Shown here: positions 1 to 11,532 of the stretch, piece after piece
Layout: every line of letters starts with the position of its first letter
Numbering within the stretch: position 1 is the stretch's first letter
Made by a program: the position numbers and the translations under genes
Notes under the pieces: model-generated
What the model was told of the DNA's origin: nothing
What the model saw: only the letters and a program-made list of their open reading frames with translations
Database searches by the model: none
Source: Glandiceps talaboti
Taxonomy: Eukaryota > Hemichordata > Enteropneusta > Spengelidae
Direction: 5' to 3'
NCBI RefSeq assembly: GCF_964340395.1
Contig: NC_135561.1
Coordinates: forward strand, 10,959,232-11,023,231
Length of the DNA: 64,000 nt

Positions 1-179
1 TCTTTGACGATAGTAGTCAGTCGTAAGAGACAAGTAGGACTAGTCTAGACTCTCTCCGTAGACTTTTGAATCTAAAGATCATATAACACAAACAACATTC
101 TGAATGTATTGGTTTTAAATTACCAACAAGAGCTTTAGTTAAACACATTTTACCGCCAGTATGGGGAGGTTATATTATG

Positions 180-223
180 TTTTTTTCTGTGTCTGTGTCT
201 GTCTGTCCGTGTGTGTCTGTCTG

Positions 224-260
<37 letters not shown>
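180..260. repeat. (TG)n / (CTGT)n microsatellite
   Basis: A simple repeat of TG with CTGT/CTGTCCG interruptions lies at the left end of the octamer repeat element. Length-variable simple tracts of this kind are part of that repeat's structure. Confidence 0.9.
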
Positions 261-862
261 CTGTCTGACTGACTGACTGTGGATACGATATCTCAAAAAC
301 TACTGCATCGATTCTAATGAAACTTGCCAGAAATCTTCCATAAATTATGGTAATGACAAGAACGGATTAGATTTTGGTAAATATCCAATGAACATTAATT
401 AGTCATTTGCATAATTGATGGGTTTGAGAAGGCAATCTTCAAATTCAATATAAATTAGTACATATGTTAACCATAACAAAGTGCATATGTCCTTTAAAGA
501 TGGTTGACAAGTAATTTGCATAATTAATGATTTTAGTAATTAAGCTATATCTAAACAATGCTCACTTCAATTTCCACAACATTTGGTACATAAATCTACC
601 ACACCAAAGCAAACATGTCTTATAAAACCAGTTGGCATATTTTTTAATTAGGATAATTAATGACTTTCAGTAATTAAGCCATATATAAAGATTGCACTCT
701 TTCAATTCTGCAAAATTTGGTACATACATCAACCATGATAGAGACATGTCCTATAAAGCCTGTTGGCATAATATTTAGTTTTGATGAGTAATTTGCATAA
801 TTAACAATATTTGATAATTAGGAGATATATTAAGAATGGAAGCTTCATATTTCATAAACTGT

Positions 863-864
<2 letters not shown>

Positions 865-943
<79 letters not shown>
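865..943. repeat. (TA)n microsatellite
   Basis: An uninterrupted run of about 39 TA dinucleotides sits inside the octamer repeat. Any Ile-Tyr reading frame across it is an artefact of the repeat. Confidence 0.95.
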
Positions 944-945
<2 letters not shown>

Positions 946-1587
946 ATCATAACAATGGGCACATGTCCTACGAAGTTTGTAGACATGACTTTTACTTTTA
1001 ATGAGTAATTTGATTAATCAGTAATAAAGCCAAGAATGTACACTTCAAATTCCATACAGTTAGGCAAATATATCAACTATAACAAAGCACACATATCCTA
1101 TAAAGCCTGTTGGCAAAGTCTTTTACTTTTAATGATTAATTTGCATAATTAATGATTTTCCATAATTAGGCTATGTCATAAGAAGGCACAATTCAAAGTT
1201 CATATAAATTGGTACCCTCATCAACCACAACGAAACACACGTGCCTATCAACTACAACGAAACACATGTGTTTGATGTAGTTTTACATTGTGATGTGTAA
1301 TTTGCATAATTAAAAACATTTTTGATAATTAGGCAATATCTTTAGAATGCAAGCTTTAAATAATTTCAATTAATTTAGTACATGTCTTGATGGTAAAGAA
1401 GTGCATGTGTCCTTTAAAGCTTGTTCATTTCCATGATTTTCGATAATTAGACAACATCAAGTATGCAAGGTCAAATTTCAGTTTCATATAATTAATTTTC
1501 CAGTTAAGGGTACACCATGTATGCTAGCTATATAACTCAGAATTTTGCATTCCAACAATATGTGGGAACAGAAAGGAATAGAACTGA

Positions 1588-3062
1588 CGTCGGTAATTAC
1601 CGACCAATATCTAACCTCCCTGTAGTTTCTAAGATATTGGAAAGAACTGTCCATGATCTGCTGTACAACTATCTAGATGAGAATGACATTGTGAATATAG
1701 ATGTCAGTCAGGATTTAGGCCAGGTTACTCCACGGCAACGACCCTTACTCATGTTACAGATATTTTATTTAAATAATATTGATCGTAAACAACTCACTGG
1801 TGCAATATTTCTAGATCTGGAGAAAGCATTCGATACAGTCGATCATGGACTGCTGCTTCAGAAACTACATCAATTTGGTATACAAGGCAGTGCATTGGCA
1901 TGGTTCCGTGCCTATCTAACAGGCCATACACAAGTTGTAGAGTTAAATTCCACATTATCAGAAAGCATGGGCATTTCTTGTGGGGTACCTCAAGGTTCAA
2001 TCCTGGGACCTTTATTTTTCACCCTTTATATCAATGACTTGCCGGAAACAAGTTATAAAGGCGCAAGTAATTATGTATGCAGATGACACAGCTATTTTCT
2101 ATTCAAGCAAATCAGTTGCCGATATTGAAGTGACACTCACAGAGGAAATAATGCATGTCAAGGCCTGGCTTGACTCAAACAAGTTAACACTGAATACAAG
2201 TAAAACCAAGACCATGCTTTTCGGTACTTCTCAAAGACTAAAATTAAATTCAGTTTTGCAAAGTCGAATACATGGAGACCTAGTAGAGCAAGTATTTGAT
2301 TTCAAATACTTAGGGGTTTGGCTGGATTCAAAATTGAAATTTTCAACACATATTTCCAAAATTTCTCTAAAACTTGGTCTACTGTCGAGAATCAGACACT
2401 TTTTGCCGTTAGGACTTAGGAAGATGATGTTCAATACCTTAGTTCTTTCCCATTTCGATTATACTGTGAATGTATGGTGTAATACGAATCAAAAGTATTT
2501 GAAGACACTTGAGCTCCTCCATAATCGAGCTGGTCAACAGCTCCTCGAAGTTCCCCGTGATACTAGTACGGGTCGGGTATATGAAAACTTGGGTTGGGTC
2601 AGCCCTCAAATTAGACGGAAGTGCCAACTGGCAACACTCGTCTACACATCTGTAACAGGTAATGCACCTAGTTACCTCACTGAAATGTTCAATCTTTCCA
2701 ACCAAATTCATCTTCATAACACAGGACAGGCCAGTAAAGGAAACATATACATCCCTACAGTTAAAACTGAATATGGGAAACGGGCATTTCACTATAGTGG
2801 AGCTGTTCTATGGAACAATCTACCCCTATCCATAAGATCAACTCCGAACTCATCGATATTTAAAAGACATCTTAAGAATGTAGTATGGTAATGTGGGTGG
2901 ATATCTTTTAAAATACACTGTGCGTCTGTAATTTTGTGTCCTGGTTTGTCCCCTTTTTTCTGTGTACGTAATCATGCAACATGTTCCATTGGGAGAACAG
3001 TGCTAATGCACTGAAATGGTGTCTGTATATGAAAGATTAATAAATAAATAAATAAATAAATT
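1588..3062 (+). mobile_element. 5'-truncated non-LTR retrotransposon (Jockey/CR1-like), frameshifted
   Basis: The element begins inside the reverse transcriptase domain (NYRPISNLPVVSK) and continues through FLDLEKAFDTVDH, GVPQGSILGPLFF and MYADDTAIFY, then the typical C-terminal region rich in 'FKYLGVWLD' and 'LWNNLP'. The catalytic YADD is present, but the frame shifts near 2,065, between the PQGS block and YADD, so no functional protein is made. No endonuclease domain is visible, as expected for 5' truncation during target-primed reverse transcription. The 3' end is a short UTR with a (TAAA)n-type tail at about 3,040-3,062. It is a dead copy on the plus strand and belongs to a different family from the retrotransposons at 14.5 and 39.2 kb. 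Confidence 0.85.
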
Positions 3063-3213
3063 AATTAATCAATACATAAACAAACAGAAATCTATGGTTT
3101 TGCCCTTACGCGAGGCATTCAGTTTAAATCTGGTACGCAATTGGAGTACATGGGACCCCAACTTAAGCTTAGTTATGTTTACGAAAATGCACAAAACAAA
3201 GAAACATAAACAA

Positions 3214-3268
<55 letters not shown>

Positions 3269-4778
3269 TATAAATACTGACAAACATGACCGACAGGGTA
3301 ATGAGAAATCAATATCAACAATGTTTCTATGCAACAACAATTACACGTTACAATTACACGATGCCTACGTCATGCCATCTCATATTGAAGAATATCTTTA
3401 GGTGTTCAAATTCCTGGGCACTCTATTTGAATCTTAAATGGACCAATCACATAACCTGTTTTGACCACTACAGCTACAGCTGTTTGTCGCAAAAGGCTGT
3501 GAATACTGTTACTAATCAAAATATAGGAACCCGGAAGTACATACATTTACTAAACCACAGACAAGGAAGAAACAGATCAGCAACAGACCCTCTCCCATTG
3601 AGCAATGGTAGTCTCGAGTAAACATTACGTTATACTCTATTGTCATGGAAATAACTTTCAAATGTGAGAATCTGCTTGGGTTCAACATATTCTCACATCC
3701 CGGTGGGTTTGGGGGCAACTCCCATAGACGGCAATACGGGAAGGGTCCGCACAAAAGGGGTCAGTTTTTTATGCTGGTTGGTATCAGAAAGGGTATACTT
3801 TTCATGAGGTGGTGGTATGAGTAAGGGTCGGGTGAATCAAAACTGACGTTAATTAACAGAGACTATGCAGTCAACACTGAAAGAGAATCAAAAGTATCTA
3901 TATCTTAATATATGCTTCAAATGTCATATAATTGGCATATACATTAATGATATGAGAGCTCACATACCATAAAAAGTCAGATGATCTTAATTTGAAGTTT
4001 AAAAGCTACAAATTAACAACATTTACGAATTGATTTATATACTTCAATTGTATACTTTCATTCATAAAATGCATGTAGAAACAACAATCAAGAAACAACA
4101 ATTAAATGGCTTACGTTTTGTCCATACGGAAGGCATTCAGATATACATCTGATTGTGTTTGCATTAGGTGGGCATTCAATATATGAATGACAATTGACAT
4201 TTATTAATATCTTTACTGTTATTGTATTAAGATATTGCTACAGGTTCTATCTAGGGAATGCACTGGCTTCATTCCAATATCTATAATATACTTGCAATAT
4301 CTCATGTACAGGCAATGTGTAAACTAACAATAATCAAAGGTTCTGCTGTTTGATTCGTAAGGAAGATATTCAGTTTACTTTTTAGATTATTCATTTAACA
4401 CATGATCCGAATGACTCTATATTTTGGCCCTTACGCCAAAATAATGAATGCCCATAATGACCTGACCACAAAATTTACATTAATTCTAGTCTCCTGTAGT
4501 CAGTCACAAATATTGTCATTCATCGCTGAAAGTGTGGCAGGGTAGGGGAATCGAGGAGTTATTAATCCTAGGACATTCAGACAATTAAGAGTGCAGAATG
4601 GAAAGTCCAACCATTACAATTCCATAAACTTTCGTGAAAACAAATGCTGGTTGTTACGTTGAGAAAGCGAACATTAAGGTTCATTCTGTTTGTAACAACT
4701 TGAGGTTTGCCAACACATCCTCTGCACATTTTATAGTGAAAACTCAAAATTTACCATACACTTTTGTTTGTCTTCCAG
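3063..4778. other. Intergenic stretch with (CAA)n and a dispersed 'CTTACGGAAGGCATTCAG' motif
   Basis: I see no convincing gene here. A (CAA)n tract fills 3,219-3,267. A recurring short motif related to CCCTTACGGAAGGCATTCAG appears near 3,101, 4,110, 4,360 and 4,425, and inverted near 12,350 and 37,075. G-rich text at 3,700-3,840 has no recognisable product. The last bases before 4,779 are a strong polypyrimidine tract and AG, read as a splice acceptor for the next gene. Confidence 0.6.
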
Positions 4779-4800
4779 ATTATTCTGATCAAGAATATAG

Positions 4801-6057
4801 ATGGCTATCAGCAGTGATGACACCGACCTTTTAGAGATCTTAATACCTATTTTTGATGATTTGGATCACCAAAGTTTTGAAAGATTCAAAACCCGCCTGA
4901 AAGCCTGTAAGATTAAAGGTGAAACAATCGCTAAGAGACCTCTTGCAGCTGCAAGTACAAGCGACCACCTGGCAAATTTGATGACAGCCAATTTCAAAGA
5001 CCGTAAGAAGTGTCTATCAACAGTAAAGACAATTTTATGGAAAATTCCAAGACGAGATATCATAGGTGATGATAGATTCAAACACCTATTCCAAGAAGAA
5101 ATCCCAGAAGAGAGTCCTTTTCCAGGTAGTCAACAGAAAAATATACCAAATGTAAAGTCACTGCCACCAAAAGTGGTGAATGTCAATGAAGGAGTTTTGT
5201 CATCATGGAAAGAACAACTCGCTTATTCTACAGATAAAACAACAAGTATACTGTTTATGAAGAAACTTGTCAGTTACAGTGACTCAGTTGGGATCATAGG
5301 CAAGAGGGGAAGTGAAATAAAAGGAAGTGGTTTCAGAGTTGGTGCACAATATTTCATCACCAATTTTCATGTTCTCCAAATGATGCTTCACGGAATAGCA
5401 ACAGATGATTTACTAAAGCAAATGGTTGGTGACCTTGTAGTGTGCTTTAATTTCGAAGATACTCTTCAGCAGCATCAGCAACATGAAAGGGTTCAAAGTA
5501 TATGCTATTATTAAAAAAATCCAGATTATGCAATTTGTGAGTTGAAACTCACAGAAGAGAATAAATCACATGATGGTGGTCACCAACTACCCGGCTTAGA
5601 TCGTATGGTTGGCCACGCACCACACTCAAATGGAGCATTTATATCCTTGATAGGCCATCCTGGTGGGGGGCCAAAACGAATGGACAGTCGTTGTATTATT
5701 ACCAGTTGTGATGAAGTAGATACAGAGATTCAGAAGGCACTGAAGGGTTATCATGGTCTCTTTGGAAAAACGGATATTACGCAATATAAAAACAACCTCT
5801 TGCATGAGATAACAGGTCCAGATGGAATAGCCTATCAATCGTCGTTTTTGAAAGGTGCGTCTGGAAGTCCTGGATTTGACGATCAGGGACGGCTTGTCAT
5901 CATCCATACACTCGGATACTTCATTCCAGAAGGTAGTGAAAGAAGTATAATTGAAAAAGGCCTGAGTATGGAACTAATCCGTGACGATTTAAGGAAGAAT
6001 GCACCTAACATCGCAGACAGTGTTTTTAGGCCAATCGAGATGGACCAATCTCCATGA
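4801..6057 (+). pseudogene. Death-fold (PYRIN/CARD-like) plus trypsin-like FAM111-type protease, one in-frame stop
   Basis: A single reading frame of 419 codons is interrupted by one TAA at 5,512-5,514 (codon 238). Residues about 6-92 have the spacing of a six-helix death fold closest to PYRIN: DLLEIL, then FERFKTRL, an ANLM segment and an IPRRDI end. Residues about 160-400 are a chymotrypsin-fold protease: GSGF, TNFHV (His190), DYAICEL (Asp242), and KGASGSPGF (Ser354) followed by HTLG. This His/Asp/Ser set and the GxSGSP serine motif are like FAM111 proteases. A strong acceptor (TTTGTTTGTCTTCCAG) ends at 4,778, so the ATG at 4,801 is near the start of a terminal exon with an upstream noncoding exon. 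The stop lies between the His and Asp motifs and removes two thirds of the triad. It could be a nonsense mutation, an allele or a sequence error. Conservation of the rest implies recent loss. The 3' third is repeated at 30,673. Confidence 0.7.
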
Positions 6058-6958
6058 TAACCAATCACACCAAAGGTTAAGCTATGAAGATGGATCATGG
6101 ATGGACAATATTGCTTTGTCGTCACTCAAGATAGCACGAATGGGATGGAATATGAACATGTACGCATATTTAATGCTGGCAAACTTTTCAACCCGATGCA
6201 GGGAGGATTAGCTAATCAAGAACATTTCACTTTTAGGATGGCATCTTTTCAACGAGACATGTTATGATTGACCAAAGAATTATGGGAAAAGTCATCTAAA
6301 ATGACTATGTATTGACAATTCTTCGAAGGGTACTAGTATATAGAGGACCTTCAACTTATGCTTCTGACATAATATTAGATACATTAATCTTATCCCTCAC
6401 CGATTGGTGCACATGTACAATGCTTTAATAGTGTGTGGTCTTGTATTTTATTTTAACCAGTCCAAGTAAATCAGTTATATAATGTAAAGTAATCACATTA
6501 TAATAATGACTCAATAACAACACACAAACACCTATGCATACTTATACACATGCTTATATATTGTCAACAACATTGATCAGTGTAATTTAAATTTCCAATC
6601 ACCAGGACAACAACAACAGTCAATTAGGGCCATCATCATAAACTGTACAAACAATATGCTAAACTGGACAGCACATCTCTTCACCAACATTCAATGACCA
6701 ATGGAATATACTGCCGGACTCTGTTTATATCATCAATATATGTGAATCATTTTAGGAACAATTATGATAAGTACATGAATTAACAGAAGGATACATAGAA
6801 GCCGAAAGGATCATTAGTCCCGTTAATTAAACAAACTTGTACTGAACATATATACATTGTATGTATATACATATAGATATACAGTCAGGTGACGACCTAC
6901 TGTATATCTTGCCTTGATATCCTATGAGAGAATAATACTATTGATTTGATTTGAACTC

Positions 6959-6959
<1 letters not shown>
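6058..6959. other. Downstream of protease; no gene seen
   Basis: AT-rich sequence without a credible exon. The block at 6,070-6,190 (after the protease stop) is repeated in diverged form at 7,573-7,684, sharing 'cacgaatgggatggaata' and neighbouring text, so a local duplication of about 110 bp took place before the large duplication. Confidence 0.6.

Positions 6960-6963
<4 letters not shown>

Positions 6964-7050
<87 letters not shown>
6964..7050. repeat. (TA)n microsatellite, copy A
   Basis: A pure TA run of about 43 units. The matching tract in copy B (31,998-32,094) is longer, so the tract has changed length since duplication. It abuts the Penelope-like/hammerhead remnant on its right. Confidence 0.95.
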
Positions 7051-7052
<2 letters not shown>

Positions 7053-7260
7053 TTGGTGGTTCTGGAACTCTTTCTTGGTTGTAACTCGGAGTTTCACGCA
7101 TTATGGGATCATCAGATGATCGCACTATGATAAAAGGATCTGTATTTCATACCAGCTAAAGTACAGTAAGAATCCACCTTTGCTGAATACTACTTCCAAA
7201 GAGGATTTCATCAATGTTTTACCAGATTTTAAAGAGTCGTGCTTTATCAACACGTTTTCT
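7051..7260 (-). mobile_element. Penelope-like (or retrozyme-like) remnant with degenerate hammerhead ribozyme
   Basis: Read on the minus strand, a hammerhead core is present: CTGATGA at 7,115-7,109, a 13-nt stem II region at 7,108-7,096, GAAAC at 7,095-7,091, then a short stem III (ACT, loop CCG, AGT). Stem II (TCCCA/TGCGT) has two mismatched pairs and would be weak. The element ends directly in a (TA)n tract, a preferred location for Penelope-like retroelements, many of which carry hammerhead motifs (established knowledge). No reverse transcriptase is left, so only a terminal fragment remains. The outer limit at 7,260 is a guess. Confidence 0.45.
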
Positions 7261-7372
7261 TTGGTTACATGAATTGCACTAATTTTTTTTACATATATAA
7301 CAATGTAACAAGCCTATATTTCACTTACTATTTGCATTTGATATTGAACCTTGTTGCAAATTTCTCTCAATC

Positions 7373-7466
7373 AGTCATTTCCGAGAAATGACTAGAAAAC
7401 GCATGCATGGACGGATGGACAGAGCTCAATCTATAAGTACCTCCCGGACTTCGTCCGGTGGGGACT
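7373..7466 (+). mobile_element. Minimal Helentron-like (HINE-like) element end with two hairpins
   Basis: A near-perfect hairpin at 7,373-7,393 (AGTCATTTC, loop CGA, GAAATGACT) is followed by a GGAC-like microsatellite remnant and the conserved 3' hairpin: CCGGAC, loop TTC, GTCCGG, then GGGGACT. The right junction is AA, as in the other family members at 16,661, 44,562 and 63,458. The 5' limit is uncertain. It may be a 94-bp deletion derivative of the 1.1-kb element at 15,521. Confidence 0.55.
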
Positions 7467-7679
7467 AATAACTACATTGATGAGAATAAATCTCAGGTGG
7501 AAGTCGTTTATGTATATTTTAACTTTGCTTAGCAATTTGCACAATTAATAATTATTAGGTAATTTCATAAAGCAAAGGTTACGCTATAATTATGGATCAA
7601 TAATATTTATTTTGCCATCACTCATGATATCACGAATGGGATGGAATATGAACATGAATGCATATTTAATACTGGCAAA

Positions 7680-8904
7680 CTTACAGAGAGAAATATCATT
7701 GTTCAGTTCAACATTATCCCACCAAAACAACCAATTATTTCATAGTCAAAAGTTTCATAGTCAAAATCTCTTGTTGAATCACTTTCAACATCCCATTGTA
7801 GTGTTCCCCACATTGGGTATTTTCTTGATATTTCATCATTTCTCCGACTTTCAATATCTGATTTCTTTCAAACCTGGCACAAAGGTGACATGTCACATTG
7901 GACATACCCACACATCACTTTGTTTCGTGACATATGCAAATTTGTCTGAGTGACGGCAATATTTGTAGTTAAAAATAACTTGTCTACGGAAAAACTCAAA
8001 AACTGTAATACCTAGAGACTCCGTTCAAGTGTCTACCACCATATATCAGTTGCAAGTTGTCTTTTAAGCCTATGACCTTGACCTTTAGGAACAACTGTCA
8101 AAATCAAGCAATTTTTTGCCTATAAATACTTTGTAGTATTTATTTGCAGTTAATTTTTAAATCATTTTACAGTTAATATTGAAGAAAAGATATACGCGCA
8201 CAAGGATTACTGTTGGTGCTCATGTTAATTTTATACTGAATGGCAGTCATATTAGGAGTAACAAATGACATTATATTACTGCATAACTCAAAAACTTCAA
8301 TACATAGAGACTCCATTCAAGTGTCTAATCCCATTAATTACATCTGAGCTTTCTTGTAACACTGACCTTTGACTTCAAACATCACCTTCAGGGTCAATTA
8401 ATTACCACAATTAAACTATTTCTTACATATCACAGACAGTGTATAGCATTTATGGGTGGCCATTTTTTTTTTGAATTTTGACTTCGAACTTCTGGGTCAA
8501 TTATTTAAATCCAGCCATATTCTGCATATCACAGACATTTTAGTATTTACTTGTTGCCACTAATTTCTTTCATGTCACCATTTAGTTACATACAGGTAAA
8601 GCAGTTTTAATTTGGAGTGTGTCTTCTGTGAAGACTTCTTTTTTCTGTGTTGTACTTTCTGTTTTGAAATCAATGTCATTTATTGTGCTAGGACTCTTTC
8701 AGGTCACTACATCAACTATCTTGTTTCTTTGGTTAGATCAAGTAGAAATATTAAGAAAATACCCAATGTGGGGAACAATACAATACAATGGGATGTTGAA
8801 AGTGATTCAACAAGAGATTTTGACTATGAAACTTTTGACTATGAAATAATTGGTTGCTTTGGTGGGATAATGTTGAACTGAACAATGATATTTCTCTCTG
8901 TAAG
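7680..8904. repeat. Inverted-repeat element with ~160-bp arms, copy A
   Basis: The left arm 7,680-7,844 and right arm 8,745-8,904 are near-perfect reverse complements (outer end CTTACAGAGAGAAATATCAT). Inside are two diverged direct repeats beginning CTCAAAAACT near 7,990 and 8,285. The next block, 7,844-7,910, is again inverted at 9,541-9,610, so the structure is nested. Reading frames in the arms are not considered genes. The same structure is in copy B at about 32,725-33,949. Confidence 0.75.
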
Positions 8905-10116
8905 TTGGAAGTGTATGGCACACTGTTGATGTAAAATGTATACCATTAATGTTCACACAAAAAATAAATGGAATTGAAAACTAAGTCTGACTACAGGCAC
9001 TTTATTGCAGCAAAATGTATTCAAAATGAAGACCCCTAAACATATTGAAAAATGACAATACACATAATAAAGAAAATGAAGACATTTGTGTGCTCTTCAA
9101 ATACATCTTCAAAAGTCTTTTGGCAATGACAACATTTTGGGGTGTTGTCTCAGCATGAACACGTGAACAACTCTATCATGCATAAAATACACATAATAAA
9201 ACACTTAATTCAATCTGGAAAGAAAACCTATAAAATGTTCATAAAATGTATGATTAATAACACACTCCATTTAATATAATTACCTTCATTTTGAGATGCA
9301 TTGTGTATTTTTGATAATTGAATATATTTCAACACTGACAAATATTCACTGCATTGTAATATGAACATCAATTATCCTAAGAAATGTTTAAATCTTTAAT
9401 ATTTTTTTCCTTCTGTCTAAGTAATATTTAGGGGCAGGTCACTATCTCCAATGGGGGTAGGGGAGGAGGGATGTCGGTCTCTTCTTCATTCGGGTGGACC
9501 AAAATTATGATTGTGCAAAAACAAAAACAGGAAACCCCCAGTATGTGACATGTCACCTTTGTGCCAGGTTTGAAAAAAAATAGATATTGAAAGTCTGAGA
9601 AATGACGTACGACAGACAGAGCCCATTCCCCTTCAGGAGTCAGGAATAACTATGGATCAAGATTGGTGTAATTTAAGGATAAATTTATCCCAATTGAGAT
9701 AACCTATTTTAACTTGAATTGTCAACACGTACCAGTGGTTCAACAATTTATAATGTTTACCCTGATCAGGGGTTATTCTTGACTGAAATGCAGACCTTAG
9801 AATAGTTCTGGAAGATTTAATACAGTAATGATACATTGAAAGAAAGCATAAAGGATACTATATTTAATAGAGATTATCTTGGCTATGTAAGTCTTACTAT
9901 ACATAAGTCTTTTATTAGACTCGTATAGGCAGATATGATGGTAATGGTACATTGAAGAACTCATATAGGATATGTTTTTTTCTAGAGGTTTTTTAGACTA
10001 TATATATATGTCTCACAATAATAATATCAAGTCTTTTAGACTCCTATAGGCGGAATTATGAAACGTATATTATGACAGTGACATATAGGATATGGTAATT
10101 AGAGATGTTAGTCCCC

Positions 10117-10256
10117 AATATTCTTTTCTGTTCAGCCAACTTAGGGAAATACAAGTGACCTAAGAGGCTTTATTGTCACTACAAGTCGCTAGATGAGTAG
10201 AGACAAAATCTTAGGTCACATGTATTTTTCTGGTTGAATAAAGAAAAATATTGAGA
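10117..10256. repeat. Palindromic hairpin element, copy A
   Basis: Arms of about 45-50 bp (10,117-10,166 and 10,211-10,256) are imperfect reverse complements, sharing CAATATT at the outside and GTGACCTAAG at the inside. A loop of about 45 bp separates them. It is probably a small MITE or foldback element. Copy B has it at about 35,160-35,300. Confidence 0.65.
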
Positions 10257-10499
10257 ATAAAATAATTAAACCACTGCCAGTAATATAATATCAAATAAAA
10301 ATCGTGGAAAGTAATGGCAATTTTTAACATTTTGACTCATATTTCAAACACAGCAGAACCTATGATGCAGACACACGTTGTTATGAACTAGGTGCATGTT
10401 GTCGTAACATAACACAACCAGAATATATATTCCATATTTCTTGTTCAACTTGGCTCATGCATGGTATATATAACACATGTTAATTGCTTGATTGTCCTT

Positions 10500-10790
10500 T
10501 TGAAGTTGTACATAGGTGTGGGGTAGAGATGAAATGGTGTCACTATATGTACATAGGTGAGAGGTAAGGATGTAACAGAGTGACTATTTGTACATAGGTG
10601 AGATGGCTGTAATGGAGTGACTATTTTTCCAGAGGTGAGGCAATAATGGGATGGAATGGAGTGACTATAATACCTAGCTGAGGGGTGAGGATGTATCAGA
10701 GTGATTATTTGTACATATGTGAGGCAGAATAACGATGTGACTATTTGTCCAGAGGTGAGATATGGGATGGATTGGAGTGGCATGTACATG
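10500..10790. repeat. Irregular minisatellite with GTGACTATTTGTACATAGGTGAG-type units, copy A
   Basis: About eight degenerate units of 45-60 bp share 'gtgactatttgtacat' and 'aggtgagg'. The 148-residue minus-strand frame across it simply translates the repeat (LTYVQIVT-like), so I do not call a gene. The frame is shortened by small indels in copy B. Confidence 0.65.
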
Positions 10791-11128
10791 GGATCTGCAA
10801 TCCTAGTAGTCAATTGTTCAGATTCCTGTACTGTACTAGTGCACCATACCATCATATACCTCCACATACCTTCATCTCCATATGGCAACATTTACTGACT
10901 GAAACTTATACCATGATGAGAATAAAAGAAGTTGGAGAGGATTTCGATGAAAAAAGCAACATAAATCGAGAAAAAACAATAATAAGAAAATAGTAATAAT
11001 TGCACATATGGATTTCTAATGCATTGAAGACCAATGTTATTGCTATCCAAATACCACCAAAATCAGGAAAAAAGATACATATCACGTTACATTTCAGTAA
11101 CTATTCTACTATATAAGACTAATGACAG

Positions 11129-11297
11129 AACCCCATGACATGTAAGTGCAAGTGTGGCGTACTCAGGGTATTTGCACGAGTGCTTACAGTGTTCTCTATG
11201 CCCATACTTTCATGAGTGTAGCAAGAAATAATGCAAGCATGAGTGCAAATACCTCAGAGTACCCACACTGGAACTGTAGGGGTTCTGTTTTATAACA
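11129..11297. repeat. Palindromic hairpin element, copy A
   Basis: Arms of about 60 bp (11,129-11,190 and 11,232-11,297) are reverse complements. They share AGAACCCC at the outside, AGTGTGG and GTACTC in the middle, and GGTATTTGCAC near the loop, with a loop of about 42 bp. It is likely a MITE. Copy B has it at about 36,174-36,342. Confidence 0.7.
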
Positions 11298-11532
11298 TAT
11301 GTTTCACAGAAACGGCAAATTTCCATAAAAATCATACAGTGCAATCTCACGATTTTGTGTGTAGTGAACAATCACGTTTTTGGTATTGCACTGCAGTGAA
11401 AATACCACTGGTATGTGAGCGCATCAGTGCAAGTAATCTCTGGTACATACATAACAATTACTGTATCTATTCTATATCTAAGACAAGATAGGTTTCCTAT
11501 CTGTTTGAAAAAAAAGAAGAATTTGGCTGGAC

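Larger units (their letters stand above)
160..1505 (+). repeat. Interspersed repeat with ~147-bp tandem units (octamer repeat family), copy 1
   Basis: Units of roughly 147 bp recur. Each holds a block like ATTTGCATAATTAATG followed by a TAATTAGGC-like block and a variant of 'aagaatgcaagcttcaaattcaatataatttggtacat'-type text. The left part has a GGGAGGTTATA start, a (TG/CTGT)n tract and a CGATATCTCAAAAAC block. The same family lies inverted at 12,436-13,430 and 37,153-38,150. No protein is encoded. The right end runs into the retrotransposon near 1,505, so that boundary is approximate. Confidence 0.7.

Noticed and set aside
8612-8881. Two overlapping plus-strand frames, identical in copy B
   Set aside because: They fall in the inverted-repeat arm; identity between copies reflects recent duplication, not coding constraint.
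10445-10891. 148-residue minus-strand frame
   Set aside because: Translation of a degenerate minisatellite; shortened by indels in copy B.
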